Part shown: one piece after another, positions 17,502 to 25,436 of the stretch
How positions within the stretch are numbered: the stretch's first letter is position 1
Layout: the number at the start of each line of letters is the position of its first letter
NCBI GenBank assembly: GCA_949948895.1
Contig: CATLHE010000009.1
Span: forward strand, 1-64,000
Length of the DNA: 64,000 nucleotides
Direction: 5' to 3'
DNA from: an uncultured Christensenella sp.
GTDB lineage: Bacteria > Bacillota > Clostridia > Christensenellales > Pumilibacteraceae
Program-made: the position numbers and the translations under genes
The notes under the pieces: model-generated
Database searches by the model: none
What the model was told of the DNA's origin: nothing
The model's input: only the letters and a program-made list of their open reading frames with translations

Positions 17502-18287
17502 ATGAACTATTACATTTCGGATCTTCATTTTGGACATAAAAACGTTATAAAGCTCGTCGGAAGACCGTACGCGTGTTTGGAAGAAATGGACGAAGATCTT
17601 ATAAACAAATGGAATACGCGCGTAAAAAGAAACGATACCGTGTACATAGTGGGCGATCTTGTATTCGAGAACAACGATCCCGAGCTTTATTTGCCGCGTC
17701 TCAGCGGTCGTAAAATACTGGTCGTAGGCAATCATGACGAAAAATGGTTGAGAAACAATGCGGAGTGTGCCAAGTATTTTACGGCGATAGCCGACTATAT
17801 GACGACGATAGTAGGCGATAGGCGGATAACGTTTTGCCATTATCCCATGTACGAGTGGAAGAACAGTCGCAAGATAGGGAGCAATAAAGTAGGGTATCAC
17901 ATATACGGTCATATCCATAACGATACGAGCGATAAGTATAAACCGCTATTTATGCTCCCGCATTCGTTTAACGCGGGAGCGGACATAAACGGCTTTATGC
18001 CCGTTACTTTCGAAGAACTCGTAAAGAATAATGAGGAGTTTAAGCTTATCGCTTTAAAAGCCGAGTGTGAACGCGCGCGCTGTTTGGCGGCGTCAAGATA
18101 CTTGCACGCAAGTACGGAACGAGAACCTTTTATAGTCGCGCTCGACACGCTTGCGGACGGTTGCGCTACGGAAAAAGAAAAATGCGCAGTGTATCTCGCA
18201 AGCCTTATATCAGACAGGCTTATCGATATATCCGAGCTTGAAAAAAGTTTTTCGCAAGAAGCGCTCGAAGCGATAAATAGAGTTTAA
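17502..18287 (+). CDS. Calcineurin-like metallophosphoesterase
   Basis: The N-terminal 165 residues carry the metallophosphoesterase ligands in order: DLHFGH (DxH), GDLVFEN (GDxx), GNHDEKW (GNHD), FCHYP and GHIHND (GHxH). This is the compact single-domain form often annotated as phosphohydrolase; the substrate is unknown. The last 90 residues are helical and Cys/Ala-rich, with no known domain, and may be a regulatory extension. The ATG at 17502 follows GGAAAGGA; the earlier in-frame TTG belongs to the ribosome-binding region. The gene directly follows the ferredoxin terminator. Confidence 0.88.
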   Translation: MNYYISDLHFGHKNVIKLVGRPYACLEEMDEDLINKWNTRVKRNDTVYIVGDLVFENNDPELYLPRLSGRKILVVGNHDEKWLRNNAECAKYFTAIADYMTTIVGDRRITFCHYPMYEWKNSRKIGSNKVGYHIYGHIHNDTSDKYKPLFMLPHSFNAGADINGFMPVTFEELVKNNEEFKLIALKAECERARCLAASRYLHASTEREPFIVALDTLADGCATEKEKCAVYLASLISDRLIDISELEKSFSQEALEAINRV

Positions 18288-18341
18288 CAAATATATTTCC
18301 CTACATATATTTAAACGGCGATAATATGACATACTAAGAGC

Positions 18342-20081
18342 GTGAAAAAACGTTCTTTCGGCGCGGGAAGCTCGGCTGTGCTTCTCGCGGTAATGGGAAT
18401 ACTCGCAAAAATGATAGGCGCGCTCTACCGCGTTCCGCTTACCAATGCGGTAGGAGCGGTGGGCATGGGGCTTTATCAAACGGTGTTCCCCTTATATACC
18501 GTGTTGTTGGCTTTTTGCGGCGGCGGAATGACGACGGCTGTATCTCGAGTCGTGGCTAAGTATTCGGCTGTGGGCGATCCGAAAACCGCCGTGCGCACCG
18601 TGCGTATAGCTATGATTCCGCTTTTTATAGTGTCGTTTGCCGCTACTGCGGTCGCGCTTATTTTGCGTAACGCGGTGTCGCGCATCCAAGGCAATCCCGA
18701 CGCGGGGATATGTTATCTCGCGCTTTTCCCTTCGCTTCTTTTCACGGGCAGTATATCCGTGATAAGAGGGTATTTTCAAGGCTTGTCCAAAATGGCGCCG
18801 AGCGGCGTCAGTCAGTTGATAGAGCAGTCCGTCAAGCTCGTTTTGGGCATGTATCTTGCGAAAGTATTACTGCCTTTCGGCGTCAAGTACGCAGTAGCGG
18901 GCGCGCTTTTGGGCGTGACGGCAGGCGAGCTTTTGGCGCTCTTTTATCTTGTTCTGTCGTATGCAGTTTCCAAGCGCCGAGCGGATCGGTCGCGCCGTAA
19001 TGCGCCCGAAAATGCGGAAGCATCCGCGCTTCCTTGCGCAGCTCAAAACTCATGCGACGCGTCGCCAGACTTAGTTACAGAGACGGCGGAAGAGTTTTGC
19101 GTCGCGCCCGAACACGTGTCCGCAGGCGCTCATGCAAAAGAGAAAAACGCATTTTTAAAAATATTGTTCGGTGGCAAGCGCTCCGCAGAAAACGACGCTA
19201 TACTGTTTCGCGAACTGTTTTCTTTTGCGTTGCCTATAATGTTCGGATCGCTGATACTGCCCGCGACGCAAATGCTAGACTCGGTAACAGTGGTCAATAT
19301 TTTGGTTTATGGCGGCATGGATCGCGCGGAAGCTACGGCGCGTTTCGGACTTTGCGTAGGACCGATAGCGACGCTTATAAACATGCCGACCGTTCTGTCG
19401 TCGTCCGTTTCCGTGGCGTTTTTGCCCGCTCTAACGGGCGATATAGAGCGTGGCAATGACGGAGCGCGGCTCATGCGCAAAGCGACGGAGTCCGTTTTGT
19501 TTATTACGCTGCCAGTTACAGTTGCTTTTTTCGCGTTCTCAAAAGAACTACTTTCGGCGCTTTACAGCCGCGGACTTTCGGCGGGCGAGCTCGATACCGC
19601 CGCTATGCTTTTGCGCATGCAAGCCGTAAACGTTTTGTATCTAGGCGTATTGCAGCTCGGGACTTCCATCCTGCAAGCGCGCGGGCATGCGCACCGTCCC
19701 GTCGTCGATCTTCTTATAGGCGCGGCTGTAAAGATAGTGCTTACCCCGATACTGACGCATTTTTTCGGCATAGAGGGAACTGCCGCCGCGTCGGTCGCTC
19801 TGTATGCTACGGCGGCGACACTTACTGTAATTTATGCGTATAGAACGGGCGGATTTTTTGCGTCGGCAAAGAGAAGTTTCATACTGCCGCTCATACTGTC
19901 GGCGCTCGGCGCGGCGGCGTTTTTCGGAGTGAGCGTTTTGCCTATGGCGACGCGCATGCCGCAGCTTTTGCGTGCGGCAGTCGAAACGCTCGCTTTTGCC
20001 GTCGTATATTTCGGCGGCGCGGCGGCGCCGATCGTAACAAAAAAACTCAAGAGCCGACGAGCGCCTAAACGAGATACTTAA
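18342..20081 (+). CDS. SpoVB/MurJ-type flippase (polysaccharide biosynthesis, MOP superfamily)
   Basis: This 579-residue integral membrane protein has about 14 hydrophobic segments. The N-terminal motif MGILAKMIGALYRVPLTN and the downstream RGYFQGLSKMAPSGVSQLIEQ are characteristic of the SpoVB/YtgP group of lipid flippases. In Bacillus, SpoVB is needed for spore cortex synthesis. A hydrophilic loop of about 80 residues (210-290) between segments 6 and 7 is unusually long. The start is a GTG at 18342 with a weak upstream signal, and the preceding bases could form a very short leader. Lipid II or a related undecaprenyl-linked precursor is the likely cargo; the exact paralogue (SpoVB or YtgP) cannot be decided here. 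Confidence 0.88.
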   Translation: MKKRSFGAGSSAVLLAVMGILAKMIGALYRVPLTNAVGAVGMGLYQTVFPLYTVLLAFCGGGMTTAVSRVVAKYSAVGDPKTAVRTVRIAMIPLFIVSFAATAVALILRNAVSRIQGNPDAGICYLALFPSLLFTGSISVIRGYFQGLSKMAPSGVSQLIEQSVKLVLGMYLAKVLLPFGVKYAVAGALLGVTAGELLALFYLVLSYAVSKRRADRSRRNAPENAEASALPCAAQNSCDASPDLVTETAEEFCVAPEHVSAGAHAKEKNAFLKILFGGKRSAENDAILFRELFSFALPIMFGSLILPATQMLDSVTVVNILVYGGMDRAEATARFGLCVGPIATLINMPTVLSSSVSVAFLPALTGDIERGNDGARLMRKATESVLFITLPVTVAFFAFSKELLSALYSRGLSAGELDTAAMLLRMQAVNVLYLGVLQLGTSILQARGHAHRPVVDLLIGAAVKIVLTPILTHFFGIEGTAAASVALYATAATLTVIYAYRTGGFFASAKRSFILPLILSALGAAAFFGVSVLPMATRMPQLLRAAVETLAFAVVYFGGAAAPIVTKKLKSRRAPKRDT

Positions 20082-20150
20082 ATTAATGTCGGCATGTTTT
20101 TTCCGCCTTGACTTTTTTAAAAAGAAGTAAGTCAAAATGTAGGTAATATG

Positions 20151-20179
20151 TTGACACCTCGGTATCATTGGTTTATAAT
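20151..20179 (+). promoter_or_regulatory. Sigma-A promoter of serS
   Basis: TTGACA (20151-20156), a 17-bp spacer and TATAAT (20174-20179), a full consensus promoter 34 bp before the serS start. No room is left for a T-box leader. Confidence 0.9.
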
Positions 20180-20212
20180 TAAAGCGATAAAGAATGATCG
20201 AGGAAAAACAAC

Positions 20213-21487
20213 ATGATCGATATCAATCTTATAAGATCGGATAAGGACGCCGTAAAAGCGGCGCTTTTGAAACGCGGTTACGACGCAGATCTCGATTCCA
20301 TAATAGCTTTGGACTGCTCGCGCCGCGAGATAATAGGGCGGACGGAAACACTCAAAGCCGAAAAGAACAAGGTGAGCGCAGACATTCCTCGGCTTAAAAA
20401 GAGCGGGGAGAACGTCGAGCCCATATTCGCTAAAATGCGCGCGCTCGGCGACGAGATATCAGCATGCGACGAAAAACTCAAAAAGGCGGAAGACGAGCTT
20501 CGTCATCTTCTTTTGTGCTTGCCCAACATCCCCGACGACGACGTGGTTGCGGGCGGCAAGGAGCAGAACGAAGTCATAAGCGTTTACGGCAAAAAGCCCG
20601 AATTCGACTTTCCGATAAAGAACCATGTAGAGCTTTGCGAGAGCCTGCACCTGATCGATTATGAGCGCGGCGTCAAGCTTGCCGGTAACGGCTCGTGGCT
20701 GTACACTGGACGCGGCGCATTGCTCGAGTGGGCTCTACTCAATTATTTTATAAAGACGCACGTCAAGGACGGTTACACGTTCATACTTCCTCCGCACATG
20801 CTCAATTACGAGTGCGGGCTGGGCGCGGGGCAATTCCCCAAGTTCGAGGACGACGTTTATCGGGTGGAGACGGCGGACGACGCGGCGGCGAAAAGGTTTT
20901 TGCTTCCCACGGCGGAGACCGCGCTCGTCAACCTGTACCGCGGCGAGATATTGGCGGAAAAAGACCTACCCAAAAAACTGTTTGCATACACGCCGTGCTA
21001 CAGAAAAGAAGCGGGCAGTTATCGCGCGGAAGAACGCGGAATGATACGCGGACATCAGTTTGACAAAGTCGAGATGGTGCAAGTGACTACGCCCGAAACG
21101 AGTAAAGCCGCGTTCGAGGAACTGCTCAAAAAGGCATGCGCGCTAGTGGAAGGCTTGGGCTTGCATTACAGACTCAGTAAGCTTGCCGCGGGCGACTGCT
21201 CGGCGTCTATGGCGCGCACGTACGACATAGAAGTATGGATACCGTCCATGGGCATTTATAAAGAAGTCAGCTCCGTATCCAATGCGAACGATTATCAAGC
21301 GCGCCGCAATATGACGCGTTACCGCGCCGCAGACGGCAAGATCGGCTATGTGCATACGCTTAACGGCTCGGGGCTTGCGACCTCGAGGATAATGCCCGCG
21401 ATAGTCGAGCAGTACCAAAATGCCGACGGTTCGGTGACCGTGCCTGAAGTTCTGCGTGAATTTATCGGTACGGACGTTTTGAAATAG
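20213..21487 (+). CDS. serS: Seryl-tRNA synthetase
   Basis: SerRS charges tRNA-Ser and tRNA-Sec. The N-terminal arm (about 28-105) is the long antiparallel coiled coil that holds the tRNA extra arm. The catalytic domain shows motif 2 (CYRKEAGSYRAEERGMIRGHQF in part: RKEAG and RGMIRGHQF) and motif 3 (LNGSGLATSRIMPAIVEQYQ). Its 424 residues match the family. GAGG precedes the ATG, and a consensus promoter lies just upstream, so it is transcribed separately from the flippase gene. Confidence 0.97.
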   Translation: MIDINLIRSDKDAVKAALLKRGYDADLDSIIALDCSRREIIGRTETLKAEKNKVSADIPRLKKSGENVEPIFAKMRALGDEISACDEKLKKAEDELRHLLLCLPNIPDDDVVAGGKEQNEVISVYGKKPEFDFPIKNHVELCESLHLIDYERGVKLAGNGSWLYTGRGALLEWALLNYFIKTHVKDGYTFILPPHMLNYECGLGAGQFPKFEDDVYRVETADDAAAKRFLLPTAETALVNLYRGEILAEKDLPKKLFAYTPCYRKEAGSYRAEERGMIRGHQFDKVEMVQVTTPETSKAAFEELLKKACALVEGLGLHYRLSKLAAGDCSASMARTYDIEVWIPSMGIYKEVSSVSNANDYQARRNMTRYRAADGKIGYVHTLNGSGLATSRIMPAIVEQYQNADGSVTVPEVLREFIGTDVLK

Positions 21488-21540
21488 AGCATAAATAATC
21501 GCGTGAAGCACAATCATTTATAAGCGTAAAAGGAGAGATC

Positions 21541-22080
21541 ATGGGACTACGCCCGAGAAACGGTTTCGACGGAATGCCGCAACCTCAAGAAACGTCGCGA
21601 GAAGAACTTAATCTTACTAAGTACGACGAACGTTATATTCTGCCTACCGACGGTCGCGCTTTTGCGCCGCAAAGCGACAACGCGGGTAATGCGTTCGGCT
21701 CGGCGACCGCTCGTCCCGCAGTGGCGGAACAGACGGAAGCCTCGCCCGTCGCTCGCGACAGGAACTATGTGTTCGGCGGCGACAGATCCCGTGAGTCCGT
21801 ATTTTCGAGCAAGAGCGAAGAGCATAAATATGTGTTCGGTGATCCGCTCGCGGCAAGCACCGGTGCGCCTGCGCAAGCCGAACCGCGCGCAAATGCCGAA
21901 ACGTTTTCGCAGGGCGGCGGCGTTCCGCCCGTAAACAGCGGCGAGCGTCCGATGGTTTTCGTACTTCGCGACGATAGGAATATGTTTGTCTACGAGTATA
22001 CCGACAGGCTCGATTATTACCGTCGCACCGAATACGGCATGTCGTACTGTGCGACCAAGTTTAAAAATTTGTCAAGATAG
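21541..22080 (+). CDS. Unknown 179-residue protein, mostly disordered with repeated YVFG motif
   Basis: I do not recognise this protein. Residues 1-135 are polar and low in hydrophobics, with two copies of YVFG (in RNYVFGGDRSRESVF and HKYVFGDP). The last 45 residues are different: MVFVLRDDRNMFVYEY followed by TDRLDYYRRTEYGMSYC, which could be a short beta hairpin plus a helix. There is no signal peptide or membrane segment. AAGGAGA lies 7 bases before the ATG, and the stop is 2 bp before the GH3-like gene, so it is probably translated. Its place between serS and the GH3-like gene gives no functional clue. Confidence 0.65.
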   Translation: MGLRPRNGFDGMPQPQETSREELNLTKYDERYILPTDGRAFAPQSDNAGNAFGSATARPAVAEQTEASPVARDRNYVFGGDRSRESVFSSKSEEHKYVFGDPLAASTGAPAQAEPRANAETFSQGGGVPPVNSGERPMVFVLRDDRNMFVYEYTDRLDYYRRTEYGMSYCATKFKNLSR

Positions 22081-22082
22081 TT

Positions 22083-24059
22083 ATGGATATCGAAAGAGTA
22101 CGCGGAGTCATTTCGCAAATGAAACTGCCCGAAAAGCTCGCGCTTACGGGCGGCGGAACTACGACGGCTGCGGTCGGTCGGCTCAATGTGCCGAGTATCG
22201 ATCTCGGCGATTCGGTCATGCCGTATACTGTGGAAGAGCCAAGCTTTCTTGCGCTAGGCTGTACGTTTTCGCACACGCTGTGCGCCGCGGTCGCAAAATA
22301 CAGATCTGCTCAAGCCGTGCGCGACGGACTCGCTTTTTCGGGCGCTGTCGGTTGCGGTATAATCACCGACCCCATGCGTCCCGATGCGTGCGGGCTGTTT
22401 TCCGAAGACGCGTACTTGACAGCCGAACTGCTCACGGCGTACACGGAAGCGGGCGAGCTCGGGTTTGTTTTTACCGACGCGCTCGGTCAGGGTCGGTATG
22501 CCAACAGGACGGTCGACGCTCGCGCGCTCTACGAACTTTATTTATATCCTCTTATCAAAGCGGGCAAAAACGCCGCGGCGGTCATGCTCGACGGCGGGTA
22601 TTTGAACGGCGCGTCGGTGGCTGCGTCGAGGACCGTAACCGATATTTATTCGCGGTACGTGCCGCAGACGGCTATGTTCATCACGCCGTGCGATTGCGGC
22701 GACGGTCAAGACGTTGTATCGGGGAGCGGCGCGTACAGGCTGTGCGAAAACGACGGTTATAAAAAAGCCGTGGGAAAAGCGGTTGTGGACGGAACGCTTT
22801 TCGAGAATAAGATCAATATCGGTTTGGAGCGCACCGTAGCCACGGTCGCGCTTACCCACGAGTTTTACAAAAAGCACGGCGAGATAGAAGCCTCGCCCGT
22901 CGATATAGTTATCGACTCAACTGTGCTGTTGAAAAACGACGGGATATTGCCCACGTCGGTAAAAAATATAACGGTATTCGGCGATGCGGAGGCGTTTGAC
23001 GACGGCGCCGCGTACAAAATGTACGCGCCCAAAGACGCCGCCAAAAAGTACGGCGCGTTCAATCTGTTTTTGATAACCGATTACGGCGCGAACGGGATAG
23101 ACCCCGCAGTAGCGACGGCGATATGCGCCGCGGGCACTGCCGCGCCCACCGTCGTCGTGCTCTGCGGCGAGTGCGCCGCGCCTATACAGATCGAGTATTA
23201 CGCCAACGCGATACTGTTCTGCCCGTATGTGACTACCGTTTCCGCGGTCATTGCCATGCTTACCACAACTTCGCCGCGCGGACACTTGCCGTTTACCTGG
23301 GCAAAGAGCAGATCGGCATATCCGAGAAATAACGAAAAGTACAAGGGCAGGGGCGATTTCAGATACGAGTCGGTGTACAACGGGTACAGACTGTTTAATA
23401 ACTTCAAGTCGGAGATAGCATATCCGTTCGGGCACGGGCTCGATTACACTTCATACGAGATCTCGCAGTACGCAGTCTCCTGCGATAAGCTGACCGTGAC
23501 TGCCGAGTTTGTAATCAAAAATATCGGTTCGCGCGCGGGCACTGCGCTGTGCCAGATATACATAACGCCGCCGACCGAATCGGTTTACGGCACGGGCAAG
23601 CGCTTGGCGGCGTTCAAACGCATAGCGCTAGAAGCTACCGAAAACGCGCGAGTCAAGATAGAGATAGACCTCGGTAAGTTCGGCGTGTACGACGAAGCCA
23701 ACGGCACTACGTCGGCTATCGGTGGAAAATATAAAACCGAGCTCGGTCTGTCGTCTACCGATATCCGCGCGACTGCGGAGATCAAAGTTCCCGCGGGGTC
23801 GAGAGTGTCTGCGGGACTATCCGAAAGCCTTGCGCCGTCGTACTTTAAAGCGGGGCGGGGCGAGACGTTCGAGCCGACGGCGCCCGAGATCGAGCGGCTT
23901 TTGAAAGTGCCGTTTATCAAAAAACCCGACGAGTACACCGACATCTTGCCGCCCGAGGCGTCCAAGATCAAAAAGACGGTAAAACGCGCCGAAAAAAGCA
24001 CGCACAAAAGACTGTTGCCGCTCGTGCGGTACAAGATAGAAATAACTCCGATCAATTAG
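22083..24059 (+). CDS. Degenerate glycoside hydrolase family 3-like protein, cytosolic
   Basis: Family resemblance is clear in LFSEDAYLTAELLTAY (about 105-120), LYELYLYPLIKAG (149-161), VMLDGGYLNG (167-176), the C-terminal PFGHGLDYTSYEIS and a fibronectin-like domain (GTALCQIYITPP, LAAFKRIAL). However, where active GH3 enzymes have the Lys-His substrate motif this protein reads FTDALGQG (130-137), and the nucleophile region normally VSDW is TPCDC (201-205, Asp204). The segment following the nucleophile is also short. There is no signal peptide. It may be an inactive homologue or bind an unusual ligand. It lies between the unknown gene and the acetyltransferase gene with gaps of 2 and 8 bp, so the three form an operon. 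Confidence 0.78.
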   Translation: MDIERVRGVISQMKLPEKLALTGGGTTTAAVGRLNVPSIDLGDSVMPYTVEEPSFLALGCTFSHTLCAAVAKYRSAQAVRDGLAFSGAVGCGIITDPMRPDACGLFSEDAYLTAELLTAYTEAGELGFVFTDALGQGRYANRTVDARALYELYLYPLIKAGKNAAAVMLDGGYLNGASVAASRTVTDIYSRYVPQTAMFITPCDCGDGQDVVSGSGAYRLCENDGYKKAVGKAVVDGTLFENKINIGLERTVATVALTHEFYKKHGEIEASPVDIVIDSTVLLKNDGILPTSVKNITVFGDAEAFDDGAAYKMYAPKDAAKKYGAFNLFLITDYGANGIDPAVATAICAAGTAAPTVVVLCGECAAPIQIEYYANAILFCPYVTTVSAVIAMLTTTSPRGHLPFTWAKSRSAYPRNNEKYKGRGDFRYESVYNGYRLFNNFKSEIAYPFGHGLDYTSYEISQYAVSCDKLTVTAEFVIKNIGSRAGTALCQIYITPPTESVYGTGKRLAAFKRIALEATENARVKIEIDLGKFGVYDEANGTTSAIGGKYKTELGLSSTDIRATAEIKVPAGSRVSAGLSESLAPSYFKAGRGETFEPTAPEIERLLKVPFIKKPDEYTDILPPEASKIKKTVKRAEKSTHKRLLPLVRYKIEITPIN

Positions 24060-24067
24060 GAGCGATC

Positions 24068-24688
24068 ATGAACAGAAACGACGTCAAGATAGCGATAGAC
24101 GCGCCGCCAAAGGACTTGTGGGATAAAAAGCTCAGGCTCTTGAAAAAGTTCAATTACGAGTGCGGATCGGATAAAGAGCGTCTTGCGGTACTGAAAGAAC
24201 TTTTGGGGCGGTGCTATGACGATACGCGCATAACGCCGCTTTTCTACTGCGATTTCGGTTGCAATATATACCTCGGCAAGCAGTTTTACAGTAATTATAA
24301 TTTCACCGTTCTCGACTGCGGAAAAGTGACGATAGGCGATCATGTGTTTATCGCGCCCAACGTAGATATTTACGCCGTGGGGCACCCGACCGATAAGATA
24401 ATGCGCCGTATCGATTACGAATACTGCGCGCCTGTCGAGATAGGCGACGACGTGTGGATAGGCGGCAGGACTGTCATAAACCCCGGCGTGTCAATAGGCA
24501 ATAACGTAGTCATAGGCAGCGGGTCGGTAGTTACGCACGATATAGGTGACGGCGTGATAGCGGCGGGCAATCCGTGTCGGGTCTTGCGCAAAATAGGCGA
24601 TAAGGACAGACAATTCTTTTTCAAAGATTTCGAGTACGAGCGCGGTGTCGTCGAGGCGGAGTATATCAAAGCGGGCGAAAATATTTGA
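24068..24688 (+). CDS. Sugar O-acetyltransferase (maltose/galactoside acetyltransferase family)
   Basis: This 206-residue protein has the Maa/LacA layout: an N-terminal helical cap (about 18-60) and a left-handed beta-helix with hexapeptide repeats (VTIGDHVFIAPNVDI, VEIGDDVWIGG, VSIGNNVVIGSGSVV). The catalytic His is in AVGHPTDK, and the closing GNPCRVLRKI is typical. It would acetylate a sugar hydroxyl with acetyl-CoA. AGGAG precedes the ATG 8 bp after the GH3-like gene, suggesting joint expression, perhaps in carbohydrate handling. Confidence 0.92.
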   Translation: MNRNDVKIAIDAPPKDLWDKKLRLLKKFNYECGSDKERLAVLKELLGRCYDDTRITPLFYCDFGCNIYLGKQFYSNYNFTVLDCGKVTIGDHVFIAPNVDIYAVGHPTDKIMRRIDYEYCAPVEIGDDVWIGGRTVINPGVSIGNNVVIGSGSVVTHDIGDGVIAAGNPCRVLRKIGDKDRQFFFKDFEYERGVVEAEYIKAGENI

Positions 24689-24717
24689 CCGCATAAAAAA
24701 CAATAAGTTAATTTATG

Positions 24718-25066
24718 TAAAGTTTTCTTGCGTACTTCTTTTTCAAAAGAGACGAGACATTTAAATCAAGTTACAGCAAAAAGAGAAAGTGAATAATGAA
24801 TGAACTGAAATCTAGTTCGTTTAAAGTTTTCTTGCGTGCTTCTTTTTCAAAAGCGACGAGACATTTAAATCAAGTCACAACAAAATGAGAAATTGAACAA
24901 TGAATTAACCGCGATTTAGATCGCTTAAAGTTTTCTTGCGTACTTCTTTTTCAAAAACGTAGAGCATTTTAAATCAAGTCACAGCAAAATGAGAAATTGA
25001 ACAATGAATTAACTGCGATTTAATTCGTTTAAAGTTTTCTTGCGTACTTCTTTTTCAAAAGAAGTA
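24718..25066 (+). repeat. Tandem repeat, 104-bp unit, three full copies and a partial fourth
   Basis: The sequence TAAAGTTTTCTTGCGT starts at 24718, 24822, 24926 and 25030, an exact period of 104 bp. Each unit continues with ACTTCTTTTTCAAAA, ACATTTAAATCAAGT and a GAGAAATTGAACAATGAAT-like segment, with scattered substitutions. The fourth copy is cut after 37 bp and ends in a perfect 12-bp inverted repeat (CGTACTTCTTTT and AAAAGAAGTACG). No open frame crosses the units. It is AT-rich and lies directly upstream of the SRP RNA promoter. Confidence 0.9.
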
Positions 25067-25074
25067 CGAAACAC

Positions 25075-25103
25075 TTGCATTATTTAATAAAGCGGAGTAT
25101 AAT
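25075..25103 (+). promoter_or_regulatory. Promoter of the SRP RNA gene
   Basis: TTGCAT (25075-25080), a 17-bp spacer and TATAAT (25098-25103). The predicted start at 25110 coincides with the first base of the terminal helix of the RNA. Confidence 0.85.
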
Positions 25104-25109
25104 AGCTTT

Positions 25110-25375
25110 ACTGCGCTAGACGGAGAGTTAGCGGTGCTCTGTGACCTACAATCCGCTACAGTAGGGTCGAACGCCGTCCTCGGCTTGCGTATGGGAGGTC
25201 TGTTACCGCTAGGTGGCGATGATGTTAAGGTCTTGTGCAACGTCTGCTTGTGAACCGTGTCAGGGCTTGACCGCAGCAGCACTAAGCAAGAAGTGGCGTG
25301 TGCCACAAGGTAGCTTTAACGGAGCAAACCGGCGGGAGAACGCTTCGGTGCGTTTTGTCAAAGACGGTGCGCAGT
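25110..25375 (+). ncRNA. ffs: Signal recognition particle RNA, large Gram-positive type
   Basis: The 5' end ACTGCGC pairs exactly with GCGCAGT at 25369-25375, closing a molecule of about 266 nt, the size of Bacillus scRNA. The Alu domain is recognisable from GCGGTGCTCTGTGACC, ATCCGCTACAGTAGGGTCGA. The S-domain hairpin contains GTGTCAGG and CGCAGCAGCACTAAG, the symmetric and asymmetric loops bound by Ffh. It has its own promoter upstream and a strong terminator directly downstream. The RNA would work with Ffh and FtsY in membrane targeting; those genes are not in the window. Confidence 0.93.
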
Positions 25376-25378
25376 ATT

Positions 25379-25414
25379 CGAAAACCGACGAAACTTTCGT
25401 CGGTTTTCGTTTTT
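25379..25414 (+). terminator. Intrinsic terminator of the SRP RNA gene
   Basis: CGAAAACCGACGAAA and TTTCGTCGGTTTTCG form a perfect 15-bp palindromic stem with almost no spacer, followed by TTTTT. It also lies 23 bp beyond the end of the opposing flavoprotein gene and may serve both strands. Confidence 0.92.
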
Positions 25415-25436
25415 ATCACTACTTATGCGCGGCGGG

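Noticed and set aside
20082-20212. T-box leader upstream of serS, and likewise of lysS and ileS
   Set aside because: The leaders are too short (promoter 34 bp before serS; 79 and 14 bp gaps before lysS and ileS), and the T-box consensus is absent.
24718-25066. CRISPR-like array
   Set aside because: The units are contiguous 104-bp tandem repeats with no unique spacers between short conserved repeats, and no cas gene is near.
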